DNA of 64,000 nucleotides from Martinezella tropici (GTDB taxonomy: Bacteria; Pseudomonadota; Alphaproteobacteria; Rhizobiales; Rhizobiaceae). Made by a program: the position numbers and the translations under genes. The notes below the pieces were generated by a model. It was not told where the DNA came from, did not search any database, and saw only the letters and a list, made by a program, of their open reading frames with translations. The stretch lies in NCBI RefSeq assembly GCF_003287875.1, contig NZ_QMKK01000042.1, positions 186,001-250,000 on the forward strand, written 5' to 3'. This document shows, piece after piece, positions 16,476 to 24,282 of the stretch (position 1 is the first letter of the stretch; each line of letters begins with the position of its first letter).

Positions 16476-19400
16476 TTATTGCGTAGGCACGTCCGCAATT
16501 GATTGAGCACGAGGTGATCTCGACCTGCCAATGCCAGCCAGTTTCCGGATCACAACATACAGTACCGGAATTAGGAATATGCCGAGGAGTGTCGCGGAAA
16601 TCATACCGCCCATCACTCCGATGCCAATAGAATTCTGGCTCCCTCCTCCCGCGCCCGAGGCGGTTGCGAGCGGCAAGACTCCCAAGATGAAGGCGAAGGA
16701 GGTCATAAGGATAGGACGAAGGCGTTGACGCGAAGCCTCAATCGTTGCGTCGACGAGGCTCTTGCCTTTCAATTCCTCCGCTGTGGCAAACTCAACAATC
16801 AGGATCGCGTTTTTTGCTGTGAGCCCAATCGTCGTAAGTAGCCCCACCTTGAAATAAATATCGTTCAACTGGCCGAACTGGGTCGCCGCGACCAATGCTC
16901 CCAAAATTCCCACAGGGACTGAAAGCATGACCGAAAACGGTATCGTCCAGCTTTCATAAAGCGCAGCAAGTGCCAGGAAGACCACAACTATGGAGATGAT
17001 GTAAAGGTGAAGAGCCTGATTTCCAGCGAGCCGTTCTTCAGCTGACAGACTGGTCCATTGATGCGAGAATTCATCTGGCAAATCATCGACCATGCGATCG
17101 ATTTCCTGCATCGCTTGACCTGAGCTAACCCCAGTTGAGGGAGAACCCTGCAGCTGAACTGCGGAGACGCCATTATACCGTTCCAGTCTCGGTGAACCAA
17201 ATCCCCAATGCCCCGTCGAGAAGGATGAGAGGGGAACCATTTCACCGCGATTATTGCGAACATGCCAACGCTCAAAGTCCTCCGGCTGCATGCGAAAATC
17301 TGCGTCCGACTGCACGTACACCCGCTTGATCCGCCCACGGTCCAGAAAATCGTTCACATAAGTGCCTCCCCAAGCCGAAGATAGGGTCGCGTTTATATCC
17401 GAGAGACTGAGACCCAACGCACTTGCTCGATCACGATCTATAGCTACCGAATATTGGGGACTGTCATCCTGTCCGTTAGGACGAGTTCCTCTCAGCCTTT
17501 CATTTTGGGCCGCGGCTCCCAACAGCTGGTTGCGAGCAACCATGAGGGCTTCGTGTCCAGCATTACCTGTGTCGCGCAGGAAGAAATCGAAGCCGTTATT
17601 GTTCCCGAAGCCCGGAATGGCGGGAGGAGCAAGTGCCACTACGCGGCCATCAGATATCTTCGCGAACGCCGCCATAGCTCGTTGAGCAATCGCCGCAGCC
17701 GAAGCCTCAGGTATTTGCCTTTCCCCGAAATCCTTAAGCGACACGAAAACGGTTGCAACGTTTTGGCCCTGGCCGCCAAAACTGAAGCCGACCGATCCGA
17801 ATATTCCCTCAACGTATTCACGCTCGTTCGTCAGGTAATGATCGATTACCTGATCGAGAACTCGCCGAGTTCGATCCGCCGTTGCGCCGGGCGGCAACTG
17901 AACTGCGGTCACAAGACGTCCCTGATCTTCCTCGGGCAGGAAGGCGGAAGGCAGCCTGGCGAACAGAAAGGCAACTCCAACCGCGACTGCAATGAACATG
18001 ACGACGCCAATAGCGATGCGGCGAAGCAGGACTTGTGTTGTCCGCTGATACAGATCTGTGAAGCTGGCAAACCCGGAATTGAACCATCTAAACGGCGCAG
18101 CCTTTGCCATTCCATGTTTCGGTTTTCTGAGAAGCGACGCGCAAAGAGCTGGCGTGAGCACCAAGGCTACGAGGACAGACAGGACCATGGCCGTGACAAT
18201 GGTAACGGAAAACTGCCTATAGATGATGCCAACGGACCCCGAGAAGAAGGCCATCGGGATGAAGATCGTGGCCAGAACGGTCGTAATCCCTATGAGAGCG
18301 CTGCTAATCTCGCCCATCGACTTGATTGTCGCCTCTCGTGGGCCAAGATCCTCTTCCTCCATAACCCGCTCGACATTCTCGATGACGACAATGGCGTCAT
18401 CCACGAGCAGGCCGATTGCCAACACCATCGCAAACATAGTGAGCGTGTTGATCGAGTAGCCGGATAGTCCGAGAACAGCAAATGTCCCAAGCAGCACGAC
18501 AGGAATTGCCAACGTGGGGATTATCGTCGCTCTGATATTTTGTAGGAAGACGTACATGACAACGAAGACGAGAAAGACGGCTTCGATCAGGGTCGCCACT
18601 ACACCCTCGATCGACAATCGAACGAAGGGCGACGTGTCGAATGGATAATGGACTTCGACATTCGGTGGAAAATTGACCCTTTGCCGCTCGATTTCGGCAC
18701 GAATGCTTTCTGCCGTTTCCAACGCATTGGCCCCGGATGCCAATCTGAAGCCAATACCGGCGGCAGGCGTGCCGCTATACGTGCTAGAATTGGTGTAGCT
18801 TTCCGCTCCGAGTTCAACCATTGCAACGTCGCTCAAGCGGATCACGGAACCGTCTGCGGCACCATTGAGGATGATAGCCTCGAATTGCTCGACGGTTTGC
18901 AGACGACTCCCTGCCGTGACCGTTGCGTTGAGTTGCTGGCCTCGCCGTTGTGGTAATGCGCCGAGTTGCCCCGCCGAGACCTGCGTGTTTTGCGCCTGCA
19001 CGGCCTGCGTTACGTCGCTGACCATCAACCCGTGTTGAGCTAGCTTGTCGGGATCAACCCATATCCGCATCGCGTATCGATCCGATCCGAGCAGCCGTGC
19101 CTCGCTAACACCTGGTACGCGTCTTAACGTGTCCATGAGCAAAGTATCGATAAAGTCGGCGATATCGTTGCCGTTAAACCGCCCATCGGGCGATGCAAGG
19201 GCGGCAATCAGGAAAAAGCTCGCTGTCGACTTCGAAACCGTCAATCCGCTGTCCAGAACCGCCTGCGGCAAACGCGCTTCGACGAGCTGAAGGTTGTTTT
19301 GAACCTGCATCTGAGCCACGTCGGGGTCAGTTCCACTGGTGAAGGTCAGTGTGATCGAGGCCTCACCGGTCGCCGTGGAACTCGACGAGACATAATCGAC

Positions 19401-19622
19401 GTTGTCGATCCCAGTCATCCCTTGTTCGATAACCTTCGTAACCGAATCCTCGACCGTCTTCGCATCCGCTCCGGGATAATTCGCGGTGACCCGAACAGCG
19501 GTCGGCGCGATTTGCGGATATTGGGAGATCGACAATGCCGGGATCGACAAAGCTCCTGTCATCATGATCGCTATGGCAAGGACAAAGGCAAAGATGGGAC
19601 GTTCAATGAAGAAGCGAGACAT
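16476..19622 (-). CDS. RND efflux transporter permease, HAE1 family (AcrB/MexB-like)
   Basis: A 1048-residue protein, full length for the hydrophobe/amphiphile RND family. It begins MSRFFIERPIFAFVLAIAIM, the first transmembrane helix. TM4 contains AIGLLVDDAIVVIENVERVM with the paired Asp of the proton relay, and TM10 has LTTIGLTAKNAILIVEFA with the conserved Lys. FRWFNSGFASFTDLYQRTTQ is the usual loop before the second half. In the inner membrane it would export drugs, detergents or plant compounds with the adaptor encoded upstream at 19631 and an outer-membrane channel that is not encoded next to it. AGGA lies 8 bases before the ATG, and the adaptor gene ends 8 bp upstream. Confidence 0.95.
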   Translation of the reverse strand: MSRFFIERPIFAFVLAIAIMMTGALSIPALSISQYPQIAPTAVRVTANYPGADAKTVEDSVTKVIEQGMTGIDNVDYVSSSSTATGEASITLTFTSGTDPDVAQMQVQNNLQLVEARLPQAVLDSGLTVSKSTASFFLIAALASPDGRFNGNDIADFIDTLLMDTLRRVPGVSEARLLGSDRYAMRIWVDPDKLAQHGLMVSDVTQAVQAQNTQVSAGQLGALPQRRGQQLNATVTAGSRLQTVEQFEAIILNGAADGSVIRLSDVAMVELGAESYTNSSTYSGTPAAGIGFRLASGANALETAESIRAEIERQRVNFPPNVEVHYPFDTSPFVRLSIEGVVATLIEAVFLVFVVMYVFLQNIRATIIPTLAIPVVLLGTFAVLGLSGYSINTLTMFAMVLAIGLLVDDAIVVIENVERVMEEEDLGPREATIKSMGEISSALIGITTVLATIFIPMAFFSGSVGIIYRQFSVTIVTAMVLSVLVALVLTPALCASLLRKPKHGMAKAAPFRWFNSGFASFTDLYQRTTQVLLRRIAIGVVMFIAVAVGVAFLFARLPSAFLPEEDQGRLVTAVQLPPGATADRTRRVLDQVIDHYLTNEREYVEGIFGSVGFSFGGQGQNVATVFVSLKDFGERQIPEASAAAIAQRAMAAFAKISDGRVVALAPPAIPGFGNNNGFDFFLRDTGNAGHEALMVARNQLLGAAAQNERLRGTRPNGQDDSPQYSVAIDRDRASALGLSLSDINATLSSAWGGTYVNDFLDRGRIKRVYVQSDADFRMQPEDFERWHVRNNRGEMVPLSSFSTGHWGFGSPRLERYNGVSAVQLQGSPSTGVSSGQAMQEIDRMVDDLPDEFSHQWTSLSAEERLAGNQALHLYIISIVVVFLALAALYESWTIPFSVMLSVPVGILGALVAATQFGQLNDIYFKVGLLTTIGLTAKNAILIVEFATAEELKGKSLVDATIEASRQRLRPILMTSFAFILGVLPLATASGAGGGSQNSIGIGVMGGMISATLLGIFLIPVLYVVIRKLAGIGRSRSPRAQSIADVPTQ

Positions 19623-19630
19623 GATAGATC

Positions 19631-20896
19631 CTACTGGAGCGACACAGGTAGTGAGCCAGCAGCGGCCTGAGTGCTCCTTTTGGGCTCGCTCGACGATGCT
19701 GGCGCCTCCACGACATCTCGCAGCTCACCGGTTTCGTCTTCAACGATGACGACCCTTGTCCGAACCTGTTGCCCCATACGTGCTCGCTGGGCCCCCTCAA
19801 CGACAACGCGATCACCATCGAAAACGCCACCTGTTACGAGCCAGCTATTTCCGATCGTGCGGTCGACGGTGAGAACACGTTCTTCGACCTTCATATCGTC
19901 GGTTACGAACTTTGCTGTAGCTTGTCCTTGCGGATTGCGTGAAACCGCGCGCTGGGGCACCAGGAAACTGCCCTGCACGAAGCCCTCTTCGATGAGCGCG
20001 CGTACATACATGCCAGGCATCAAGATGCCGCTCGGATTCGGAAAAACAGCACGCAGCGAGACCATGCCCGTCGATTGCGAGACCGCTGACCCGGAAAACT
20101 GCAACTTTCCAGGATGCGGATATCTCGATCCGTCTTCCAACCTGAGTTCAACGGTAACATACTCGCCATGAGTTCTGATCTGGTTTGACGCCAACGCCTT
20201 GTTCAAAGCCAAAAGGCTAGAACTCGACCGCACGAGGTCGACATTGACGATATCGTGTTGACGAATGACAGTCAGGGGCTGGGCCTGGTCCTGCGTGACA
20301 AGAGCACCCTGCGTGACATTGGAGGCGTCGACGCGCCCTCCGATCGGTGCCACGATCGTTGTGTAGTCAAGCTCGATGCGAGCGGTTTCTAAGGCTGCAT
20401 TCGCCGCAGCTACGTCCGCCTCGGCCTGAAGCAACTGGGTGCGGGCCTCGTCAAGATCCTGTTGGCTTGCGATATCACTGGCGCGCAGTCGCTGGTATCG
20501 ATCAAACCTAGCACGCGAGCTGGGGACGGCGCTCTCAGCCCGTCGTAATGCAGCTTGCGCATTTCGGTATGCGGCTTCGAAAGGCGTTCGATCCAATTCG
20601 TACATGACGTCGCCGGCCTGAACGACGCTCCCTTCTTCGAAGACTCGGCGGCGAATAGTGCCGGTCACTCGTGGCCGGACCTCGGAGACCAAGTGGGCGC
20701 TTGTTCTTCCCGGCAATTCACGCGTGAGCGTCACGTTCCGTCTTTGCAGTGTCTGAACGCTTACCTCCGGATCCTGGTCCTTGGCAGATTGCTGGACCGC
20801 GACATTGGCGTTTGCGCCGGCCAGTACAAAGACCCCGCAACCGAGGAGTATTGAGAACCAAACTTTAAGGTAACGTCGCATCATTGAGAGCACCAT
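19631..20896 (-). CDS. RND efflux periplasmic adaptor subunit
   Basis: About 421 residues. The hydrophobic segment at residues 12-30 (VWFSILLGCGVFVLAGANAN) is a signal or anchor. Domains run in membrane-fusion-protein order: beta-barrel/lipoyl halves (LVSEVRPRVTGTIRRRVFEE, VVQAGDVMYELD), an alpha hairpin (AALRRAESAVPSSRARFDRY to AADVAAANAALETARIELDY), second lipoyl half (TTIVAPIGGRVDASNVTQGA) and a beta-barrel with LMPGMYVRALIEEG. Start choice is uncertain: ATG codons at 20896, 20884 and 20881 are in frame, none with a strong ribosome binding site. It is co-transcribed with the permease. Confidence 0.92.
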   Translation of the reverse strand: MVLSMMRRYLKVWFSILLGCGVFVLAGANANVAVQQSAKDQDPEVSVQTLQRRNVTLTRELPGRTSAHLVSEVRPRVTGTIRRRVFEEGSVVQAGDVMYELDRTPFEAAYRNAQAALRRAESAVPSSRARFDRYQRLRASDIASQQDLDEARTQLLQAEADVAAANAALETARIELDYTTIVAPIGGRVDASNVTQGALVTQDQAQPLTVIRQHDIVNVDLVRSSSSLLALNKALASNQIRTHGEYVTVELRLEDGSRYPHPGKLQFSGSAVSQSTGMVSLRAVFPNPSGILMPGMYVRALIEEGFVQGSFLVPQRAVSRNPQGQATAKFVTDDMKVEERVLTVDRTIGNSWLVTGGVFDGDRVVVEGAQRARMGQQVRTRVVIVEDETGELRDVVEAPASSSEPKRSTQAAAGSLPVSLQ

Positions 20897-21004
20897 GAGT
20901 AAAGGGCTGCGTCCGGCTGCAAACCCTTGGCGAGCACAGTCTTGAAGGGAAGGCGGAGATTAACGAAGACTTGTCTCGCGGCTATGCCGCAGATCCCGCA
21001 AAAT

Positions 21005-21032
21005 GTAACAGTGTGTAATGAGTGCCATTACA
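21005..21032. promoter_or_regulatory. CpxR-like GTAAC-N5-GTAAT box with overlapping TGTAAT palindrome
   Basis: GTAAC at 21005-21009 and GTAAT at 21015-21019 form a direct repeat with the 10-bp period typical of OmpR/CpxR-class response regulators. TGTAAT (21014-21019) and ATTACA (21027-21032) also form a perfect 6-bp inverted repeat with a 7-bp gap. The site lies 109-136 bp upstream of the adaptor start. Binding by the regulator at 14499 is inference. Confidence 0.45.
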
Positions 21033-21069
21033 ATGAAATCCGCATATTCCCGAGGGTGCGGAGAGCGAG

Positions 21070-21282
21070 CTAGAGTTGGCGCTTTGATCTGGAAGCGGTA
21101 TCTTCCTCTAGGTGACGAAGAAGTTGCTGCGTGGTGCCAGGGCGCTGTTGCGCGATCCGCAGTAGCTCGTGCGCCGCCCTGAGGGCGACGTCATCATTGA
21201 AGGCGAGGTTATTGTCCTCACAGAAGATCGTTAATGCCCGTTTGGCTTCACGGAGCTGCCAAAGTCCAAGCGACATTTTCAT
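21070..21282 (-). CDS. Small protein of unknown function
   Basis: A 70-residue protein starting MKMSLGLWQLREAKRALTIF. TTGGAGGC lies directly upstream of the ATG at 21282, one of the best ribosome binding sites in the window, which is the main support. The sequence is largely helical (DDVALRAAHELLRIAQQRPG), basic at the end, and has no signal or membrane segment. I do not recognise a family. It points towards the RND operon but is separated from it by 173 bp containing the CpxR-like box. Confidence 0.55.
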   Translation of the reverse strand: MKMSLGLWQLREAKRALTIFCEDNNLAFNDDVALRAAHELLRIAQQRPGTTQQLLRHLEEDTASRSKRQL

Positions 21283-22010
21283 GCCTCCAAGCTGTTTCAA
21301 CTGGCGCCATATTGCCAGTGTGATGTCGCTTAGCTGTGCCGGAAATGTATCAAATGATACCGACGGGAAGGTAGGTCGGCAGGTAGAACCTGTCGTCCCA
21401 CTTTTTAGGTTCACAGACCGCTATTGTTTGCTCATTATTGACGTTGAGTGAGGTCCAGAGCCAGAGCGGAGCTCTTGATGAGATTGGACCGCCCGCGGCG
21501 CATTTTTATATAACTTATTGAAATATCTATACATTATACATGTCGCGACGGCTTCGGTGCGGTAATCAGATTTATGGAACTACATCAGACAGCCGTGGGA
21601 TCGAATAGATCGTGGATGGAGATAAAGCGCTGCAGTTGTTGCCGCGACTTGAAGCTTCATGATCCGCTCACGTCGTTGGATTCGAGCAATGACGCACTGG
21701 AAAGCAGTGACCGGGCTGCAGCTTGATCTCAATGGCGAGCCCTTCGCCTGAATCCAGTCAAACAAAGTGACATTGCCCACCCGAGCAGCTAATCGCATTT
21801 GGTAGGGCTTAGACAATTGCAAGCTGCCCCTCAGTGTTGGCTTAGAAGGCTTGATTGCCGGCATAGAGGCAGGCTTGAGCGGTGCTGTGGACTTGTTCCT
21901 TACCGCTTATCAGCTCGCTGATTGGGCATACCTCAAGAGTTTTGCACTAAGTCCTGCACCTTGATCCGATTGCACGTTTTTTGGTGGGAAAATCCGGTGC
22001 GTACTGGCGC
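21283..22010. other. 730-bp stretch without a supported gene
   Basis: Several short reading frames exist but none has a family match or a good ribosome binding site. The part around 21510-21540 is AT-rich compared with its surroundings. This is the entry to the mobile-element remnant region. Confidence 0.4.
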
Positions 22011-22178
22011 ATGATATTAAGCTATGCCCGCGTATCGACCGACGCCAATGACCTCGCCATTCACAACGACCAGCTTACGGCCACAAGCTGCGAACGCATT
22101 TTTGATGATAACGTGAGCGGACCAAGACCAACCGGCAGCAGCTTAAGAAGCTTGGCACCAATTTGTCATGAAGCTTGA
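22011..22178 (+). pseudogene. N-terminal fragment of a serine recombinase (resolvase/invertase)
   Basis: The reading frame MILSYARVSTDANDLAIHND, then TATSCERIFDDNVSG, matches the first 40 residues of Tn3-type resolvases: catalytic Ser in YARVS, the CERIFxDxxSG motif. After SGPRPTGSSLRSL the homology ends at a stop, so more than two thirds of the enzyme is missing. The YARVSTDxxxL spacing shows it was a small resolvase of a transposon or plasmid. No res site or partner transposase is adjacent. Confidence 0.75.
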
Positions 22179-22195
22179 CCTAAATTGCGGATCTT

Positions 22196-22858
22196 TTAGC
22201 CAAGCACGCTATCGAGGCTACCGCGGAGATTGTGTGGGAGCTTAGCGAACACTTTGACAAGGATCAACTCATGATAAGCTTTCGTAAGCATCGCTCTTTC
22301 GGTCGGATTGCACCGTGCTAAATCTTTCTCGGCCTTCTTCAATACCTGGAAGAGCTCTCGAGCATCGTTTTGACGAAAATTGATCGGTGAAAGCGCCAAT
22401 TTTCTTGCGTATGGTTGGCCGGTCAAATTCTCGAAATAGCGCCTGATCTCCAGCTCTTGAACTTGAAAAAGTAACCATGAGCTGTATGGCTTAATCGCGA
22501 TGCGCGTGCCCTCGAGAGCGCCAACAATGGCAGCATGGTCGGCGGGTATGTGCAAACGATCCTGCATCTGTGCGCTATCAACTTCGACTTCCCCGGCAAG
22601 CACGAACAATATGTTTACTTGCGGAACATCATATTCCGCTATCCCAATCAGCCCGGCCGAACGTTCCGCGCTTATGATAGTGGCTGATTGCAGCGATTGC
22701 ATGCGGATTTTGAAGCTATTGTATTCGCTGCCGGCTGTTGGAACCGACCATTGCCAGCCTGAGACGAACATGTTGAGCTTTCGGCAAGCCGCATCGTGCG
22801 AATACGCCTCAAAAAAGTTGACGCGGTGATCGACTGTCTTTCCTCCCGTTGCCATCAC
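22196..22858 (-). CDS. AraC-type N-terminal sensor domain without DNA-binding domain
   Basis: A 220-residue protein. The order IISAERSAGLIGIAEYDVPQ, then NILFVLAGEVEVD, IPADHAAIVGALEGTRIAIK and SSWLLFQVQELEIRRYFENL is that of the AraC-binding-like (AraC_binding_2, NitR/XylS-like) sensor domain. The reading frame stops at FAKLPHNLRGSLDSVLG, just where AraC family proteins enter the linker to the helix-turn-helix. The HTH is absent downstream, where the sequence becomes a recombinase fragment. It is probably a truncated and inactive regulator, although a free sensor domain could still dimerise. Confidence 0.6.
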   Translation of the reverse strand: MMATGGKTVDHRVNFFEAYSHDAACRKLNMFVSGWQWSVPTAGSEYNSFKIRMQSLQSATIISAERSAGLIGIAEYDVPQVNILFVLAGEVEVDSAQMQDRLHIPADHAAIVGALEGTRIAIKPYSSWLLFQVQELEIRRYFENLTGQPYARKLALSPINFRQNDARELFQVLKKAEKDLARCNPTERAMLTKAYHELILVKVFAKLPHNLRGSLDSVLG

Positions 22859-22986
22859 TCACCCTGTCACCATTGGAACTTCTCCGGCTAGTACGATGCT
22901 CAACAGCTTTTGGATGTTTAGTCCCAGCATTTTCTGGAACGGATTGGGCGCGAAGCGTTCTGGCTGTAAATCCCATGCTTTGCTAG

Positions 22987-23105
22987 GGGGTGCGGATAAA
23001 GGGCTTGCCCAGCAGACGGAAGTCGCCATAAGCTGCGCCGCGCTCAATAGGATGCTGGGATGCGCACGCCCGAAATCCGTCCCGCCCAAGCTCGCTATCG
23101 CATAG
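22987..23105 (+). pseudogene. C-terminal tail of an IS5-family transposase (inverted piece)
   Basis: The forward-strand frame GLAQQTEVAISCAALNRMLG followed by CARPKSV matches the usual end of IS5-family transposases (QQTEAAIGVAVLNRML..GRPKSV). It is only about 40 residues and has no start of its own. It lies in the opposite orientation to the larger transposase fragment at 23136-23555. Confidence 0.65.
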
Positions 23106-23135
23106 TCGCAGCATCAAAGACGGAATTCCGGTCTT

Positions 23136-23555
23136 TCAACGACCCGCGCACCAAAGCCTCAGCCCATCGAATACCGAAAAAGTCGCGAATGCGCGTGTTC
23201 TTAGCCGGCGGCCGATGATGGATTTGTAGCGACCGATCGCGGTCTCGACGAATGAGCGTTTGCCGTAACCGGTGGCGACCTGCCACTTCATCCGGCCATC
23301 GGCGTTGATCGTTGCGATATGTTGGTTTCGTTGATTGGTGGGATCGTCATGCTGACGTTCCACCGCATTGGCGCGCGGCGGGAGGACCACCGCAGCATCG
23401 GCGCTGTGCCTGGCGACGTCGACGTAGGTCGGCTCACCGTCACAGGCGCCATCGGCCGTGACGCGCCGGATCGGCATGTCAATCTGGTCGAGCAGCGGCT
23501 CCCCCTGCGAGGCATCGCCGGCATCCCGGGCCCTCAAGCGAGCATCAGCGTCCAC
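23136..23555 (-). pseudogene. IS5-family transposase fragment
   Basis: The reverse-strand frame contains MPIRRVTADGACDGEPTYVD (second catalytic Asp region), AVVLPPRANAVER, NQRNQHIATINADGRMKWQ and ATGYGKRSFVETAIGRYKSI (catalytic Glu), then IGRRLRTRAFA. This is the central and C-terminal DDE part of an IS5-family transposase. The N-terminal third is missing, and the end beyond RTRAFA is replaced by unrelated sequence; the missing tail appears inverted at 22987-23105. No terminal repeats were found. Confidence 0.7.
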
Positions 23556-23575
23556 ATATCGCGCGGGGGCGTGAG

Positions 23576-24128
23576 TTGTGGATCGGACGACGCCGGCGCT
23601 TCTTCAACAAGGCATTCGCGCGCCTCATCTTTATCGATGAGACATCGATCAATACGAACCTGTCCAAGCGCTCAGGATGGTCGCAAAAAGGCCGACGCTA
23701 CCGCACACATGCGCCCTTCGGCTCGTGGAAATCCCAAACCTTCATCGCCGGTTTGAGATCGCGTGGCGTGATTGCGCCTTGGATTGTCAATGCACCGATG
23801 AACCGGAGCATCTCCGAGACTTGGGTCGAAACACAACTTTCGCCGACCCTGTCTGCGGGAGACGTCGTCATTCTCAACAATGTCGGCTTTCACAAAAGCG
23901 AACAGGCCGAAGACCTCGTCGAAGCCCGCGGCGCTTGGCTCCTTTTCCTGCCACCCTTTTCGCCCGATCTCAATTGAAATGGCCTTCTCCAAATTAAAGA
24001 CGCTCTTGCGGACGCGGGCCGCACGAAGCTTCGACACCATTGCTCAGGCCCTCGGCGATATCCGCAAGCTTTTCTCCGTCACAGAATGTCGAAACTATTT
24101 CAGGGCTGCAGGATATGAGGCCGATTAA
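23576..24128 (+). pseudogene. IS630-family transposase, 5'-truncated and frameshifted
   Basis: The frame from 23576 gives LIFIDETSINTNLSKRSGW (first catalytic Asp), then FIAGLRSRGVIAPWIVNAPM, TLSAGDVVILNNVGFHKSEQ (second Asp replaced in the usual DNLGSHK motif by NNVGFHK) and LFLPPFSPDLN with a stop. The homology continues in another frame with IEMAFSKLKTLLRTRAARSF to CRNYFRAAGYEAD. The junction SPDLN/IEMAF lacks the Pro codon of the family motif SPDLNPIE, which fits a 5-bp deletion near 23975. The N-terminal DNA-binding half is missing. Confidence 0.75.
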
Positions 24129-24199
24129 ATGCGACACGCTTAAGCAAATTTCTCAGAGCTATCGGTTCGGGCCGATTTCATAATCAAGAGCCATTTGTC

Positions 24200-24207
24200 G
24201 AAGAATC
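24200..24207 (+). repeat. Target-site duplication of the IS66 element (left copy)
   Basis: GAAGAATC directly abuts the left terminal repeat and is repeated exactly at 28433-28440 next to the right one. Eight-bp duplications are characteristic of IS66 insertion. Confidence 0.9.
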
Positions 24208-24229
24208 GTAAGCGCGATTTTCGCTGCAC
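24208..24229 (+). repeat. IS66 left terminal inverted repeat
   Basis: Begins GTAAGCGCGATTTTCGC and matches the reverse complement of 28411-28432 in 21 of 22 positions. The GTAAGCG start is typical of IS66 ends. Confidence 0.9.
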
Positions 24230-24282
24230 GTTGACGCCGACCCGTTGATTGGCATCGGATCAACGTTTGGAACCGTATAGTG

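Noticed and set aside
21580..21864. 94-residue reverse-strand reading frame
   Set aside because: No family resemblance, no ribosome binding site and low-complexity composition; not supported as a gene.
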